This document shows positions 34,819-44,189 of a DNA stretch of 57,709 nt, in pieces. The translations under genes were made by a program, and so were the position numbers. Numbering within the stretch: position 1 is the first letter of the stretch; the number at the start of each line of letters is the position of its first letter. Under the pieces are notes generated by a model that was not told the DNA's origin, ran no database searches, and saw nothing but the letters and a program-made list of their open reading frames with translations. Source of the DNA: Flavobacterium psychrophilum. GTDB lineage: Bacteria > Bacteroidota > Bacteroidia > Flavobacteriales > Flavobacteriaceae. Location of the stretch: the NCBI GenBank assembly GCA_943325515.2, contig CALPPS020000004.1, forward strand, positions 1 to 57,709. The letters run 5' to 3'.

Positions 34819-37296
34819 CTACAGTTTTACGGTCAATTTGATATTGAAAACTCTTGTAGTCATATAATTTGGAATTCCATACTGGTTTTTGGTATACACA
34901 TCTCGAACCCAAGTATTAGTAATAGCATTTTGATTGTTAAACAAGTTAAAAATCTCAAAACCTATAGATAAATCCTGAAATTTCTTTAACCAATGTCCAT
35001 CACTTCTTTCATTATTTCTTTCGGTTAAAATATAAGAAAACCCTACATCAGCACGACGATAATCTCTTAATCGACTTTGATAGGTATAAACATCTGCATA
35101 GGAAGGCGAACCGCCAGGTAAACCTGTATTATAAACCAAATTCAAGTACAATTTCATATTAGGAATGTTTGGCATATAATCTTGAAATAAAATACCAAAC
35201 TTTAATCTTTGGTCTGTTGGACGTGCAATATAACCTCTGTCATCCTGATTTTCTTCTGTTTTCATGTATCCAAAACTCAACCAAGATTCAGTTCCGGGAA
35301 CGAATTCTCCATTCAACCTCATGTCTAATCCATAAGCATAAGCCGTTGCATCATTATTGGCACGATAACGAATTCTAACATTTTCTAATGTGTAGGTATT
35401 TACATCATTCATGGTTTTATAATAAGCTTCTGTGACTAATTTAAAAGGTCGATTATTCATTTTAAAATTATAATCATTGCTCAATACAAAATGAATAGAT
35501 TGTTGCGCTTTTACATTTGGATTGACTTGTCCATTCAAATCTCTTAATTCTCGATAAAAAGGCGGCTGATAATAATATCCTACAGCTAAACGAAAAAACA
35601 TATCTTTCTCCCAATCAGGCTTGAGGGCAAATTGAGCTCTTGGACTAAAAACTGTTTGGCTTTTTGCATTAGAAATTCCATCGCCAGAAACCATCCAATT
35701 ATGAAAACGAGCACCAGTAGTTACCCAAAACTGACTGCTTCCAATAGTTGTTTTTGTATTCCATTGTACAAAACCTGAAAATCTATTAATGTCAATAAAA
35801 TTAGTTGCTCTCACATTTTGATAAGGAACTAAAGGTCCAACATAAGGATTGTATGGTTGGTCATTAGGAATATCAATAATTGGCGGATTAATTGAAAATC
35901 CTGCAGAATCAATTACTTCCCATTCTACTATTCTATCTCTAATATTTTCTCGTGTGTATTTAAATCCCCAATCGATTTGATATTTTTTATTTTTCAAAAA
36001 ATGAGTTCCTTTTAGTTCGGCATTTACAATTAAAGCATCCAAATCATTTCGAGCATGATTTAATTGAGTTCCAATCCCACGATTGAAAGTTACTTGTCCG
36101 AGTGTTTCCGAACCAATATTAGTGTCAACTTCTCCCAAATAATAAGCGGCATAAATATCAAAATACTCTTGCTCTTGGGTATGATAAACTGAAGTTATCA
36201 GTTTAAATATGTTATTGTCATCTTTGGCAAAGGTTGTTTTGAAAGCTCCAAAAAGTGTTTGGTATTTATCTTTTTCTTGGCCTTCGTAGAAAATTTGTAA
36301 CGCTATAGGCTCATCAATGGTGCCAAAATTGGTTTGACGAGTTAACGGTTGATAGTTGTATTTGTTTTGCGATGCATTGCCTAAAAAACTAAATTGCCAT
36401 TTTTTGTTTGGTGTAAAATTTACATTGGTTTGCACATCGGCAAAAGTGGGCCTAAAATTAGTTTGTGTTTCTTGACTATTCACCAAAAGTGAATTATCTC
36501 TGTAACGAATTCCTGTTATTACTGACCATTTTTTGTTTTTAGAAATACCTTCTCCTGTTACACTCCCACCAAGGAAACTAGCCTCAGCAGCAATACTGTA
36601 TTTTGTCGGCTTTCTATAGGTAATATCTAAAACAGAAGATAATTTATCTCCAAATTTCGCCTGAAATCCACCCGCAGAAAAATCTACATTCTGAATCATA
36701 GCGGTATTGGTAAAACTCAATCCTTCTTGTTGCCCTGAACGTATCAAGAACGGACGATAAACTTCTATTTCATTAACATAAACTAAGTTTTCATCATAAT
36801 TCCCGCCACGAACATTGTATCCCGAACTTAATTCGTTGTTGGCATTTACACCAGCAAATGTTTTCAAAACACTTTCTACACCTGGCATGGCACTAGTATT
36901 TCTTCTTATAGTTTCTGGCTCTATAGAAGTTATTCCTTGAACTCGTCTTTTATTACTTGTAATTACCACATCGTTTAGTTGTTCCGCTTTATCATTCATC
37001 ATGACATGAAATTCGAAATTCTCATTTGGCTTTAATTGCAAGGTTGCTGTAATATTTTTTAAAGAAACATGAGTAAAAACCAAAACCACTTTTTGATTTG
37101 CTGGGACGCTAATTTCATAGAAACCATTTGTAGCTGTTGTAACCGATTTGGTTTGATAACTTACGTTAACGTTTTCAACTGGATTATTGTTCTCATCTAA
37201 TACAATTCCGGCTACTTTGGCAGTTGGATTTTGTGCAAAAACAAGGAGGCTTAGGGTTAAAAAAAGGAGCGTAAAAAGAAATTTATTTGTTCTCAA
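34819..37296 (-). CDS. TonB-dependent outer-membrane receptor with carboxypeptidase-regulatory-like domain
   Basis: 825 residues. A signal peptide (MRTNKFLFTLLFLTLSLLVF, cut near AQ) is followed by a carboxypeptidase-regulatory-like beta domain (~25-105, KVAGIVLDENNNPVENVNVS). Next come a plug domain (~110-230, GVESVLKTFAGVNANNELSS) and a beta barrel to the C-terminal VFNIKLTVKL strand. No SusD-like gene is adjacent, so it is not a typical glycan utilisation locus; the substrate is unknown. It starts 9 bp after the stop of the upstream M23 peptidase gene on the same strand. Confidence 0.9.
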   Translation of the reverse strand: MRTNKFLFTLLFLTLSLLVFAQNPTAKVAGIVLDENNNPVENVNVSYQTKSVTTATNGFYEISVPANQKVVLVFTHVSLKNITATLQLKPNENFEFHVMMNDKAEQLNDVVITSNKRRVQGITSIEPETIRRNTSAMPGVESVLKTFAGVNANNELSSGYNVRGGNYDENLVYVNEIEVYRPFLIRSGQQEGLSFTNTAMIQNVDFSAGGFQAKFGDKLSSVLDITYRKPTKYSIAAEASFLGGSVTGEGISKNKKWSVITGIRYRDNSLLVNSQETQTNFRPTFADVQTNVNFTPNKKWQFSFLGNASQNKYNYQPLTRQTNFGTIDEPIALQIFYEGQEKDKYQTLFGAFKTTFAKDDNNIFKLITSVYHTQEQEYFDIYAAYYLGEVDTNIGSETLGQVTFNRGIGTQLNHARNDLDALIVNAELKGTHFLKNKKYQIDWGFKYTRENIRDRIVEWEVIDSAGFSINPPIIDIPNDQPYNPYVGPLVPYQNVRATNFIDINRFSGFVQWNTKTTIGSSQFWVTTGARFHNWMVSGDGISNAKSQTVFSPRAQFALKPDWEKDMFFRLAVGYYYQPPFYRELRDLNGQVNPNVKAQQSIHFVLSNDYNFKMNNRPFKLVTEAYYKTMNDVNTYTLENVRIRYRANNDATAYAYGLDMRLNGEFVPGTESWLSFGYMKTEENQDDRGYIARPTDQRLKFGILFQDYMPNIPNMKLYLNLVYNTGLPGGSPSYADVYTYQSRLRDYRRADVGFSYILTERNNERSDGHWLKKFQDLSIGFEIFNLFNNQNAITNTWVRDVYTKNQYGIPNYMTTRVFNIKLTVKL

Positions 37297-37305
37297 ACTA
37301 TAACT

Positions 37306-39003
37306 TTAAGGTTTTTGACTTCTAAAAAATTGTGTTTCAAAGATAGTAGAATTTCCAACATTATCAGTAACGACAACTTTTAAATCATTTTGCCCTTCAT
37401 CAACAATGCCATCAGCAAATTGATGGATTAGTTGGTTGGTTTTACTTTCATATTCTAATAATATCCATTTTCCGTTCAGATAACCATCATATGTTTTGAT
37501 GCCTGATAAATCGTCGACTACTGTAAATTCTATTTCTTTTTGATTGCTAATCCATTTTCCTGCTATGTTTTTGGCAATTTTAAGCTTGGGTGGAATGGAA
37601 TCCTTAATTAATTTATATTCTCCCAAATATTTGGTATAGATACTAAACGAATTTTTAAACTTTTTTGTATTGTAGAAATGTGTTTTTTTATCATAAAATA
37701 AACCAATAAACATTTTTTCTCTGTCATTATCGGTTGCTAAACTATCTTCAAAGGTGATTTGAAAATTACTGAAAGCAGGAACAATATCTTCGTGTAGGTT
37801 TAATTTTCTTTGCTTCACATCAAAATTCAGATAAAAATCATCTAGAAAAGTATGGGCCGGAATTGTAACCGTAACATTTTCCATTGCAAAAATGTTGTCC
37901 TTTTTCACTTTAACCAAATATTTAGATGTTACAGGTGCCTGTTTTATCTTTTCGGGTAAACTAGAATATTGAATAGGAATAAATATTTCTGTGCTATTTC
38001 CTGCAAAATCCGAAACTTGAATTCGATAGGTTTGAGAAATATTGGAGGTAACATTAATAATTCCGTTTGATTCTCCTAACTGAATTAAACTCAGAGGATA
38101 ATTGTTTTTCATGAAAAGCTTTTGTACGCGTTGCCCTAATTTTTTATATCTGGTATAATCTATCAAAGCATTCACATATCTTGTTTCATCAAAAGAAAAA
38201 GTATCAAACTGATACCCAAAATCTGGTTTGCCATTTAAAAAAGTTTTAACACTAAAAATTCCATTCGCATTCCATGATACATTGTCAAAATCGATACTAG
38301 TAATGCCAAAACCAATATTACCTTGTGCCATGACTTTTTCGGAAATAAAAGAACCATCCTCTTGTTGCGTTAGACTCAAAAAAATTGGTCTTTTAGACTG
38401 ATTTACAATAGTATTTTCCTCTATGGGATAAACCCATAAACTAGTAATCTGTGGCCTTTTTGTATCTAATAAAAGGTCATCAAAACCAAAATACATTGGG
38501 TTGATAATTTTTTCTGACTGCGTATCTCTAATTTCAAAATGTAAATGTGGCCCATCTGAACCTCCAGTATTTCCCGATAAAGCAATTAAATCTCCCTTGT
38601 GTACAATTAAATCATTAGAAGTTGGTAAAACTTCCATTTCATAAGATTTTGCCTTGTATTGCTGATTTTTAATATATTTTTCAATCTCACCAAATCCAGA
38701 CTTTAAATGACCATAAACCGAAGTATAACCATTGGGATGAGTAATATAAATAGCTTTTCCATAGCCAGCTTGAGAAATTTTTATACGCGAAATATAGCCA
38801 TCAGCTGCAGCATAAACATATAAACCTTCTTTTTGTTGTGTTTTAAAATCAAAACCAGAATGAATATGATTAGGTCGTAATTCACCAAAATTTCCTGAAA
38901 GTTGTAGAGGGATATCCAGTGGTGAGCGAAAATAGTCTTTTGGATATTGGTTTTGTCCGAAAGAAATTAGAGAATATAAAATAACCAGCCAACTATTTTT
39001 CAT
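37306..39003 (-). CDS. M23-family metallopeptidase (LytM-type)
   Basis: 565 residues, with a short signal-like N-terminus (NSWLVILYSLISFGQ). The LytM domain occupies ~25-175: His48-x3-Asp52 in HIHSGFDF and the HLH at 153-155 in GPHLHFEIRD supply the zinc ligands. A long beta-rich C-terminal region follows (~190-565), with two Ig-like parts containing YRIQVSDFAGNSTE and DLKVVVTDNVGNS. It probably cuts peptide cross-links in the wall, or acts as a scaffold. It forms a unit with the TonB-dependent receptor. Confidence 0.88.
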   Translation of the reverse strand: MKNSWLVILYSLISFGQNQYPKDYFRSPLDIPLQLSGNFGELRPNHIHSGFDFKTQQKEGLYVYAAADGYISRIKISQAGYGKAIYITHPNGYTSVYGHLKSGFGEIEKYIKNQQYKAKSYEMEVLPTSNDLIVHKGDLIALSGNTGGSDGPHLHFEIRDTQSEKIINPMYFGFDDLLLDTKRPQITSLWVYPIEENTIVNQSKRPIFLSLTQQEDGSFISEKVMAQGNIGFGITSIDFDNVSWNANGIFSVKTFLNGKPDFGYQFDTFSFDETRYVNALIDYTRYKKLGQRVQKLFMKNNYPLSLIQLGESNGIINVTSNISQTYRIQVSDFAGNSTEIFIPIQYSSLPEKIKQAPVTSKYLVKVKKDNIFAMENVTVTIPAHTFLDDFYLNFDVKQRKLNLHEDIVPAFSNFQITFEDSLATDNDREKMFIGLFYDKKTHFYNTKKFKNSFSIYTKYLGEYKLIKDSIPPKLKIAKNIAGKWISNQKEIEFTVVDDLSGIKTYDGYLNGKWILLEYESKTNQLIHQFADGIVDEGQNDLKVVVTDNVGNSTIFETQFFRSQKP

Positions 39004-39131
39004 AAAAAGTACTTTCAGCTAAGTTAATTAAAAGTGAATAAAATTTACAATTTAAAATATTTTTTAACTGCCTAATTTACATAATATTATAAAAATGTCG
39101 GTTGCTTATAAATAAATAATTGCCAAAACTA

Positions 39132-39161
39132 TTGTACAAACAAAATAGAATCCTAACTTTG
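39132..39161 (+). promoter_or_regulatory. Promoter of the coiled-coil/zapA unit
   Basis: TTG (39132-39134), 19-bp spacer, TAACTTTG (39154-39161), an exact consensus. Transcription would begin near 39168, about 20 bp before the first ORF. Confidence 0.8.
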
Positions 39162-39188
39162 TAAGGTAAGTAATGAAAGAAGTAATTT

Positions 39189-39479
39189 ATGAGTGAAATT
39201 GCAGAAATTATTGATTCTCTTGAAAATAGAATTGAAAAACTTTTTATTAAAATAGATAGTTTGGAGAATAAATCTCTTCTATTAAAAGAAGAATTGGAAA
39301 AATCTGCATCAAAAATTAAAAATCAAACTGATGAAATTGTAACATTAAAATCAGAATGTGACTCACTTAAAATAGCTAATTCATTATTAGGCGGTGAAGA
39401 AAATAAAAGAGATACGAAGCTTAAAATAAATTCATTAATCCGAGAAATAGACTACTGTATTGCACAGTTATCAGACTAA
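39189..39479 (+). CDS. Small coiled-coil protein upstream of zapA (ZapB-like in layout)
   Basis: 96 residues, predicted almost wholly coiled coil, with heptad-like leucines and isoleucines from about 4 to 65 (IIDSLENRIEKLFIKIDSLE and on), a short GGEENKRD break, and a final helix (INSLIREIDYCIAQLSD). It is 4 bp upstream of zapA, so it probably works in cell division. A role like ZapB, bridging ZapA to other factors, is inference from shape and neighbourhood. Confidence 0.72.
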   Translation: MSEIAEIIDSLENRIEKLFIKIDSLENKSLLLKEELEKSASKIKNQTDEIVTLKSECDSLKIANSLLGGEENKRDTKLKINSLIREIDYCIAQLSD

Positions 39480-39483
39480 AAAC

Positions 39484-39774
39484 ATGGATGAAAAGCTTAA
39501 AATAAAATTATCAATTGCAGACAGAGTTTATCCGTTAACGGTAGATGTGTCTCAAGAAGAAGGACTAAGAAGTGCTTCTAAAAAAATTGATGCTATGATT
39601 AAGCAATTCGAAGAAAACTATGCTGTTCGCGACAAACAAGATGTATTAGCCATGTGTGCTTTACAGTTTGCTTCTCAAGTTGAACAAAAGCAAGTTAATA
39701 GTTCCATTGATAGTAAAGAGTTGGATAGATTGAAAAAAATTAATGATTTAGTAGTACAATATCTCGAAAAATAA
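39484..39774 (+). CDS. zapA: Cell division protein ZapA
   Basis: 96 residues from ATG 39484. An upstream in-frame ATG at 39460 would overlap the preceding gene and add 8 residues unlike the family. The ZapA pattern is KIKLSIADRVYPLTVDVSQE, EEGLRSASKKIDAMIKQF, then VLAMCALQFASQVEQ and a coiled C-terminus. It bundles FtsZ filaments at midcell. A probable 6S RNA follows directly, the same gene order as zapA-ssrS in E. coli. Confidence 0.88.
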   Translation: MDEKLKIKLSIADRVYPLTVDVSQEEGLRSASKKIDAMIKQFEENYAVRDKQDVLAMCALQFASQVEQKQVNSSIDSKELDRLKKINDLVVQYLEK

Positions 39775-39799
39775 CAACGTTCTTAACATAGATTACAAT

Positions 39800-39965
39800 A
39801 CCGCCTACATTAGATTTTAATTGGTAAACTCAACACTAACAATTTAGAATGAGCAAATCATCGTTACTAAAGCATGCTCCGCCACGGCAGAGAAACTTGA
39901 CCAACGAGTTAGCTCAAAACTTGTCCTTACGAGTTTATGCATTTACCTAATGTAGGCTTTTTTTA
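39800..39965 (+). ncRNA. ssrS: Probable 6S RNA
   Basis: GCCTACATTAG (39803-39813) pairs perfectly with CTAATGTAGGC (39947-39957), followed by a T run, so the ~160-nt element is a closed long hairpin. Inner helices continue on both arms: GTAAACTC (39824-39831) with GAGTTTAT (39931-39938), then CTAAC (39836-39840) with GTTAG (39908-39912), leaving an open middle. This single rod with a central bubble, the length, and the position after zapA and before rny fit 6S RNA, which binds the housekeeping RNA polymerase. The call rests on structure and synteny, not on a covariance search. Confidence 0.78.
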
Positions 39966-39987
39966 TATATAAACACTAACAAAAAAA

Positions 39988-41550
39988 ATGGAAACTATAT
40001 TTATTATAATTGGGTTAATCTCTGGAATTGCTGGAGGTTTTGGAGTTGCAAAATTCTTAGAGAAAAGCAACATATCCAACACGGTCAAAAATGCTCAAAA
40101 AGAAGCAGCATCTATAATAAAAGATGCCAATCTTGAAGCCGAGAATATCAAAAAAGACAAACTTTTACAAGCCAAAGAAAAATTTCTAGAGTTAAAGTCA
40201 GAACATGAACAAGAGATTTTAGGAAAAGATAAAAGAATAGCTGAAGTTGAAAAAAGAGTAAGAGACAAAGAGTCTCAAGTTTCGAGTGAATTAGCAAAAG
40301 CTAAAAAAGTTAATGACGATTTTGAAGCAAAAACAATTGAATACACTTCTAAAATTGAAATGCTTGACAAGAAACAACAAGAACTTGACAGACTTCACAA
40401 AAGCCAAGTAGACCAATTGGAAGTTATCTCTGGTTTGTCTGCTGAAGATGCAAGAGAACAGTTGGTTGAAAGTCTAAAAGCAGAAGCCAAGACAAAAGCA
40501 ATGTCTCATATTCAAGACACCATTGAAGAAGCAAAACTAACAGCTCAACAAGAAGCTAAAAAAGTAATCATCAACACTATCCAACGTGTTGGAACCGAAG
40601 AAGCAGTTGAAAATTGTGTATCAGTCTTCAATATAGAATCTGATGATGTAAAAGGAAGAATCATTGGTAGAGAAGGAAGAAATATCCGTGCTCTTGAAGC
40701 GGCAACTGGTGTTGAAATTATTGTTGATGATACGCCAGAGGCTATTATTCTTTCCTGTTTTGATCCTGTTAGAAGAGAAATTGCACGCTTGTCTTTACAC
40801 AAACTAGTAACTGACGGAAGAATTCACCCAGCTCGAATTGAAGAAGTGGTGGCTAAAACTACCAAACAAATAGATGAGGAAATTGCAGAAGTTGGAAAAC
40901 GTACTGTAATCGATTTAGGAATTCACGGTTTACACCCAGAATTAATAAAAGTAGTTGGGAGAATGAAATACCGTTCCTCTTATGGACAAAACTTATTACA
41001 ACACTCCCGCGAAGTTGCTAAACTTTGTGGTATCATGGCAGCCGAACTAGGATTGAATGTTAAACTAGCGAAACGCGCTGGTTTACTTCACGATATCGGA
41101 AAAGTGCCAGATGCAGAAAGTGATTTACCACACGCCTTATTAGGAATGCAATGGGCCGAAAAATTCGGAGAAAAAGAAGAAGTTTGCAACGCCATTGGGG
41201 CGCATCACGATGAGATTGAAATGAAATATTTAATCTCTCCAATTATACAAGTCTGTGATGCCATTTCGGGTGCAAGACCAGGCGCAAGACGTCAAGTGCT
41301 AGACTCTTATATACAAAGATTGAAAGATTTAGAAAATATAGCTTTTGGTTTTAATGGCGTTAAAAATGCTTATGCTATTCAAGCAGGACGTGAACTTCGT
41401 GTGATTGTGGAAAGTGAAAAAGTAAGCGATGACAATGCGGCTAGTCTTTCTTTTGAGATTTCGCAAAAAATTCAAACCGAAATGACTTATCCTGGCCAGG
41501 TTAAAATCACGGTTATTCGTGAAACCAGAGCAGTGAATATAGCCAAGTAA
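39988..41550 (+). CDS. rny: Ribonuclease Y
   Basis: 520 residues. An N-terminal membrane anchor ([21 protein letters not shown]) is followed by a long coiled coil (~25-200). The KH domain is at ~208-270 ([20 protein letters not shown]), and the HD domain has the catalytic LLHDIGK (~370) and GAHHDEIEM. It is an endoribonuclease at the membrane that starts mRNA decay. A transcript from the zapA promoter could reach it if 6S is read through, but no separate promoter was recognised. Confidence 0.95.
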   Translation: METIFIIIGLISGIAGGFGVAKFLEKSNISNTVKNAQKEAASIIKDANLEAENIKKDKLLQAKEKFLELKSEHEQEILGKDKRIAEVEKRVRDKESQVSSELAKAKKVNDDFEAKTIEYTSKIEMLDKKQQELDRLHKSQVDQLEVISGLSAEDAREQLVESLKAEAKTKAMSHIQDTIEEAKLTAQQEAKKVIINTIQRVGTEEAVENCVSVFNIESDDVKGRIIGREGRNIRALEAATGVEIIVDDTPEAIILSCFDPVRREIARLSLHKLVTDGRIHPARIEEVVAKTTKQIDEEIAEVGKRTVIDLGIHGLHPELIKVVGRMKYRSSYGQNLLQHSREVAKLCGIMAAELGLNVKLAKRAGLLHDIGKVPDAESDLPHALLGMQWAEKFGEKEEVCNAIGAHHDEIEMKYLISPIIQVCDAISGARPGARRQVLDSYIQRLKDLENIAFGFNGVKNAYAIQAGRELRVIVESEKVSDDNAASLSFEISQKIQTEMTYPGQVKITVIRETRAVNIAK

Positions 41551-41560
41551 ATTTTTTGAA

Positions 41561-41656
41561 TTTCACAGAGATGCACTGAGTTTTTTTTAAGAGATTCACA
41601 GAGTCAATATCGTTTATTGAATTTCTCTGTGAGTCACGGTTTATCTCAGTGAAACA
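41561..41656. repeat. CACAGAG/CACTGAG imperfect inverted repeat
   Basis: The spacer after rny holds CACAGAG at 41564-41570 and 41597-41603 with complement CTCTGTG at 41625-41631, and CACTGAG at 41574-41580 with CTCAGTG at 41645-41651. They form a nested imperfect palindrome that may fold as a terminator-like structure. The unit CACAGAGATGCACTGAG reappears, interrupted, near 45580. Confidence 0.55.
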
Positions 41657-41717
41657 TAAAAAAATAGTTTACTTACAATTCTTATTAGGTTTGTTTCTGT
41701 TAAAAGTCTAGTCTTTT

Positions 41718-42617
41718 TTATGCCTTCCTGGGATGAAACGAATTGATAATTTGTGTCAAATGTCTTCGATCTAAATGCACATATATTTCTGTTGTGGTTA
41801 TGGATTCGTGTCCGAGCATTAGCTGAATAGAACGCAAATCGGCACCGTTTTCAAGCAAGTGTGTTGCAAAAGAATGTCTAAGTGTATGTGGGCTTATATT
41901 CTTCTGCAAATTGATTTTTATTGCCAGTGTTTTAATGATTGTAAAAATCATAGCGCGAGTAAGTTGTTTCCCTCTTCTATTTAAAAATAAAGTATCCTCA
42001 AATCCTTTGGATATAGTTAAATGATTCCTTATGGAATTCTTGTATAACTCTATATATTTTTGGGTAGTAGTCGCAACAGGAACAAAGCGTTGTTTATTTC
42101 CTTTTCCTGTAATTTTTATAAATCCTTCATCAAAGAATAAATCAGAAATTTTTAAAGTGACTAATTCTGAAACCCGAAGTCCACAACTATATAATGTTTC
42201 AAGAATTGCCTTATTTCTTTCTCCTTCTGGCGAAGACAAATCTATCGCTGCTATCAAATTATCAATATCGTCAATGGAAAGTGTATCAGGAAGTTTTCTG
42301 CCAATTTTTGGCGCTTCAATCAATTCCATTGGATTATTAGTTCGATAATCTTCAAAAATAAGATACGAGAAAAAACTTTTTAAGCCGGAAATAATCCTAG
42401 CTTGTGAACGAGCATTTACTTCTTTGGAAACTGCATAGATAAACTGTTGAATGGTTTCTTCGTTTATTTTTTCAGGTGAGATAGCAATAGCATTGTCATT
42501 CAAAAAAGTACACAAACGTTCTAAATCAAAAGTATAATTATCAATCGTATTCTTTGATAACCCACGTTCAATTTTAAGATAGGATTGAAAACTCTTGATA
42601 TAACTGTTCCAGTTCAT
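41718..42617 (-). CDS. xerD: Tyrosine recombinase XerD
   Basis: 299 residues from ATG 42617; an earlier in-frame ATG at 42656 would overlap the terminator of the neighbouring gene and add 13 atypical residues. The N-terminal core-binding domain (WNSYIKSFQSYLKIERGLSKNT) precedes the catalytic domain. Catalytic residues are Arg in SCGLRVSELV, HTLRHSFATHLL (HxxR), GHESITTTEIY and the final Tyr before VHLDRRHL. It resolves chromosome dimers at dif with XerC-type partners. It is a core gene, not a phage integrase. Confidence 0.92.
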   Translation of the reverse strand: MNWNSYIKSFQSYLKIERGLSKNTIDNYTFDLERLCTFLNDNAIAISPEKINEETIQQFIYAVSKEVNARSQARIISGLKSFFSYLIFEDYRTNNPMELIEAPKIGRKLPDTLSIDDIDNLIAAIDLSSPEGERNKAILETLYSCGLRVSELVTLKISDLFFDEGFIKITGKGNKQRFVPVATTTQKYIELYKNSIRNHLTISKGFEDTLFLNRRGKQLTRAMIFTIIKTLAIKINLQKNISPHTLRHSFATHLLENGADLRSIQLMLGHESITTTEIYVHLDRRHLTQIINSFHPRKA

Positions 42618-42647
42618 AGGACAAAGAAACGAAATGTTTGGATATAA

Positions 42648-42673
42648 AAAAACCACGCTATTGGCGCGGTTTT
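42648..42673 (-). terminator. Rho-independent terminator of the OMP gene at 42696-43223
   Basis: AACCGCGC pairs with GCGTGGTT on the minus strand (42665-42672 with 42652-42659, one G-U), followed by a U-rich tract. It sits 25 bp past the upstream OMP gene and just before xerD. Confidence 0.82.
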
Positions 42674-42695
42674 AGAAATATTTTATTTAAATGAA

Positions 42696-43223
42696 TTAGA
42701 ATTTGTATCCTACTCCAACTAAAAGGTGATTAACTTTATCATCTCCTGATAAACCTACAGAATATCTAGCTTCAATTAAAAAATTCTCAGTAACATCATA
42801 AGAGGCTCCTAAATCTAGATTAAATGTTGTTTTATCTGTAGCTTCTGAATCTGTATTATAAAATAAAGATGGCCCTGCTAGTAAATTAATTTTTTCAGCA
42901 ACAGCATATTTAATTAAAACTGGTACGCTAATAAAATTAGCTTTTAAAGTATAACTGGTAGCTTTTTTTACAGGAGTTGCAGCTGCATCATCTATACTTT
43001 TTGAAGCAGAATGATAATTAATCCCTGGTTGCAAAACAAAACCTTCTGCAATTTCAAATTCTGCAAAACCACCAACAAAAAACCCAGTTAATGATTCAGT
43101 ACCGCCAGCCTTAAATTTTACTGACACCATATCTACTCCACCTCTTACTCCAAATTTCATGTCTTGCGCATTAGCGAAAGTTGCAGTTAACACAACTGCC
43201 ATTGTTAAAATAATTTTTTTCAT
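42696..43223 (-). CDS. Outer-membrane beta-barrel (porin-family) protein
   Basis: 175 residues. The signal peptide MKKIILTMAVVLTATFANA is cut before QDMKFGVRGG. About eight short amphipathic strands follow (GFFVGGFAEFEIAEGFVLQP, YTLKANFISVPVLIKYAV), ending in the typical HLLVGVGYKF C-terminal strand. It is a small OmpA/OmpX-size barrel. The signal peptide and upstream region resemble those of the next two genes, though the mature sequence is not closely related. Its function is unknown. Confidence 0.85.
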   Translation of the reverse strand: MKKIILTMAVVLTATFANAQDMKFGVRGGVDMVSVKFKAGGTESLTGFFVGGFAEFEIAEGFVLQPGINYHSASKSIDDAAATPVKKATSYTLKANFISVPVLIKYAVAEKINLLAGPSLFYNTDSEATDKTTFNLDLGASYDVTENFLIEARYSVGLSGDDKVNHLLVGVGYKF

Positions 43224-43327
43224 TTTTGTTTTAATTATATTGTTAATAATTGTAAATGTATAATAATGTTATCCCAACAAGAAAATGTTGATTTTGAGTT
43301 TTAAACAATGTTATCAACATTGTAAAC

Positions 43328-43355
43328 AAAAAAAAGCCTCTAAAAAAGAGGCTTT
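43328..43355 (-). terminator. Rho-independent terminator of the OMP gene at 43383-44033
   Basis: AAAGCCTC pairs with GAGGCTTT (43348-43355 with 43333-43340), followed by eight U on the minus strand. Nearly the same sequence ends the next paralogue (44137-44163). Confidence 0.9.
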
Positions 43356-43382
43356 GATTTATTACTATAATTAAAATAATAA

Positions 43383-44033
43383 TTAGAATCTCCATCCAAG
43401 TCTTAAAGATGGTAATACATTTGGCTGAACTTTAAATGAAGTCTCACCATCTTGACCATCAGGCTTAGTATTTAAAATAGCAATACCATAATTGATCTCA
43501 CATCCTAAATAAATATTTGGCATAATGTAGTAATCAAAACCTGTAAACACTTGAGCTGACAACCCTAGAGTTGTTGTTTTGTCAGTTGTTGCAGTAGGAC
43601 CAAGTTTGGCTGGAGCAGCTGTAGCAGCTTCTCCTGCAGTACTTGAGTAACCTACATTACCTTCATAACCCCAGTAAGTAGATAATCTCTCAGCACCTTT
43701 CATGTGGTTTTCTATACCAACTCCCAGAGCTACTGTAAAAGCAGTACCAGCACCCTCTTCTCCAGAATTAGAAACTGATACATTTCCTGTGTATCTTATT
43801 GCTTGTGTATCAGTAACAAACTTTCTAGCTCTTACTCCTGTAGTTTCAGAACCATAAAAATTAGGCAAAGAAAACAATGTTGAAGATGCACCAGAAATAT
43901 TTGGTGAAAAAGATAACTCAAACTGAAGACTTCCAGCTGTTGGTTTAGTGAAAGTTCCAGCATCTGTTTTGGTTTGTGCGTTAGCAAACGTCAAAGCGAA
44001 TACTCCAGCAACTGTTAAAATAATTTTTTTCAT
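43383..44033 (-). CDS. Outer-membrane protein, paralogue 1 of a tandem pair
   Basis: 216 residues. The signal peptide MKKIILTVAGVFALTFANA is cut before QTKTDAGTF. The mature part is a beta barrel of alternating strands with the shared motifs NHMKGAERLSTYWGYEGNVG (~109-128) and FTGFDYYIMPNIYLGCEIN, ending in LRLGWRF. It is clearly homologous to the gene at 44190-44816, including terminator and 3' spacer, so a tandem duplication is likely. The family is otherwise not recognised. Confidence 0.78.
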   Translation of the reverse strand: MKKIILTVAGVFALTFANAQTKTDAGTFTKPTAGSLQFELSFSPNISGASSTLFSLPNFYGSETTGVRARKFVTDTQAIRYTGNVSVSNSGEEGAGTAFTVALGVGIENHMKGAERLSTYWGYEGNVGYSSTAGEAATAAPAKLGPTATTDKTTTLGLSAQVFTGFDYYIMPNIYLGCEINYGIAILNTKPDGQDGETSFKVQPNVLPSLRLGWRF

Positions 44034-44136
44034 TTTAATGAAAATTAATGGTTAATAAAAACAAATTTATAGTAATGTTATTACAAGTAGAAAATGTTAA
44101 TTTTGATTTCTTAACAACGTTATTAACATTTTGAAC

Positions 44137-44163
44137 AAAAAAAGCCTCTTGAAAAGAGGCTTT
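44137..44163 (-). terminator. Rho-independent terminator of the OMP gene at 44190-44816
   Basis: AAAGCCTCTT pairs perfectly with AAGAGGCTTT (44154-44163 with 44141-44150, 3-nt loop), followed by U residues on the minus strand. It duplicates the terminator at 43328-43355. Confidence 0.9.
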
Positions 44164-44189
44164 GATTTATTACTATAATTAAATAATAA

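Noticed and set aside
41561..41656. CRISPR-like repeats
   Set aside because: The CACAGAG units are 7-17 bp, irregularly spaced and partly inverted, with no spacers of uniform size and no cas genes in the window.
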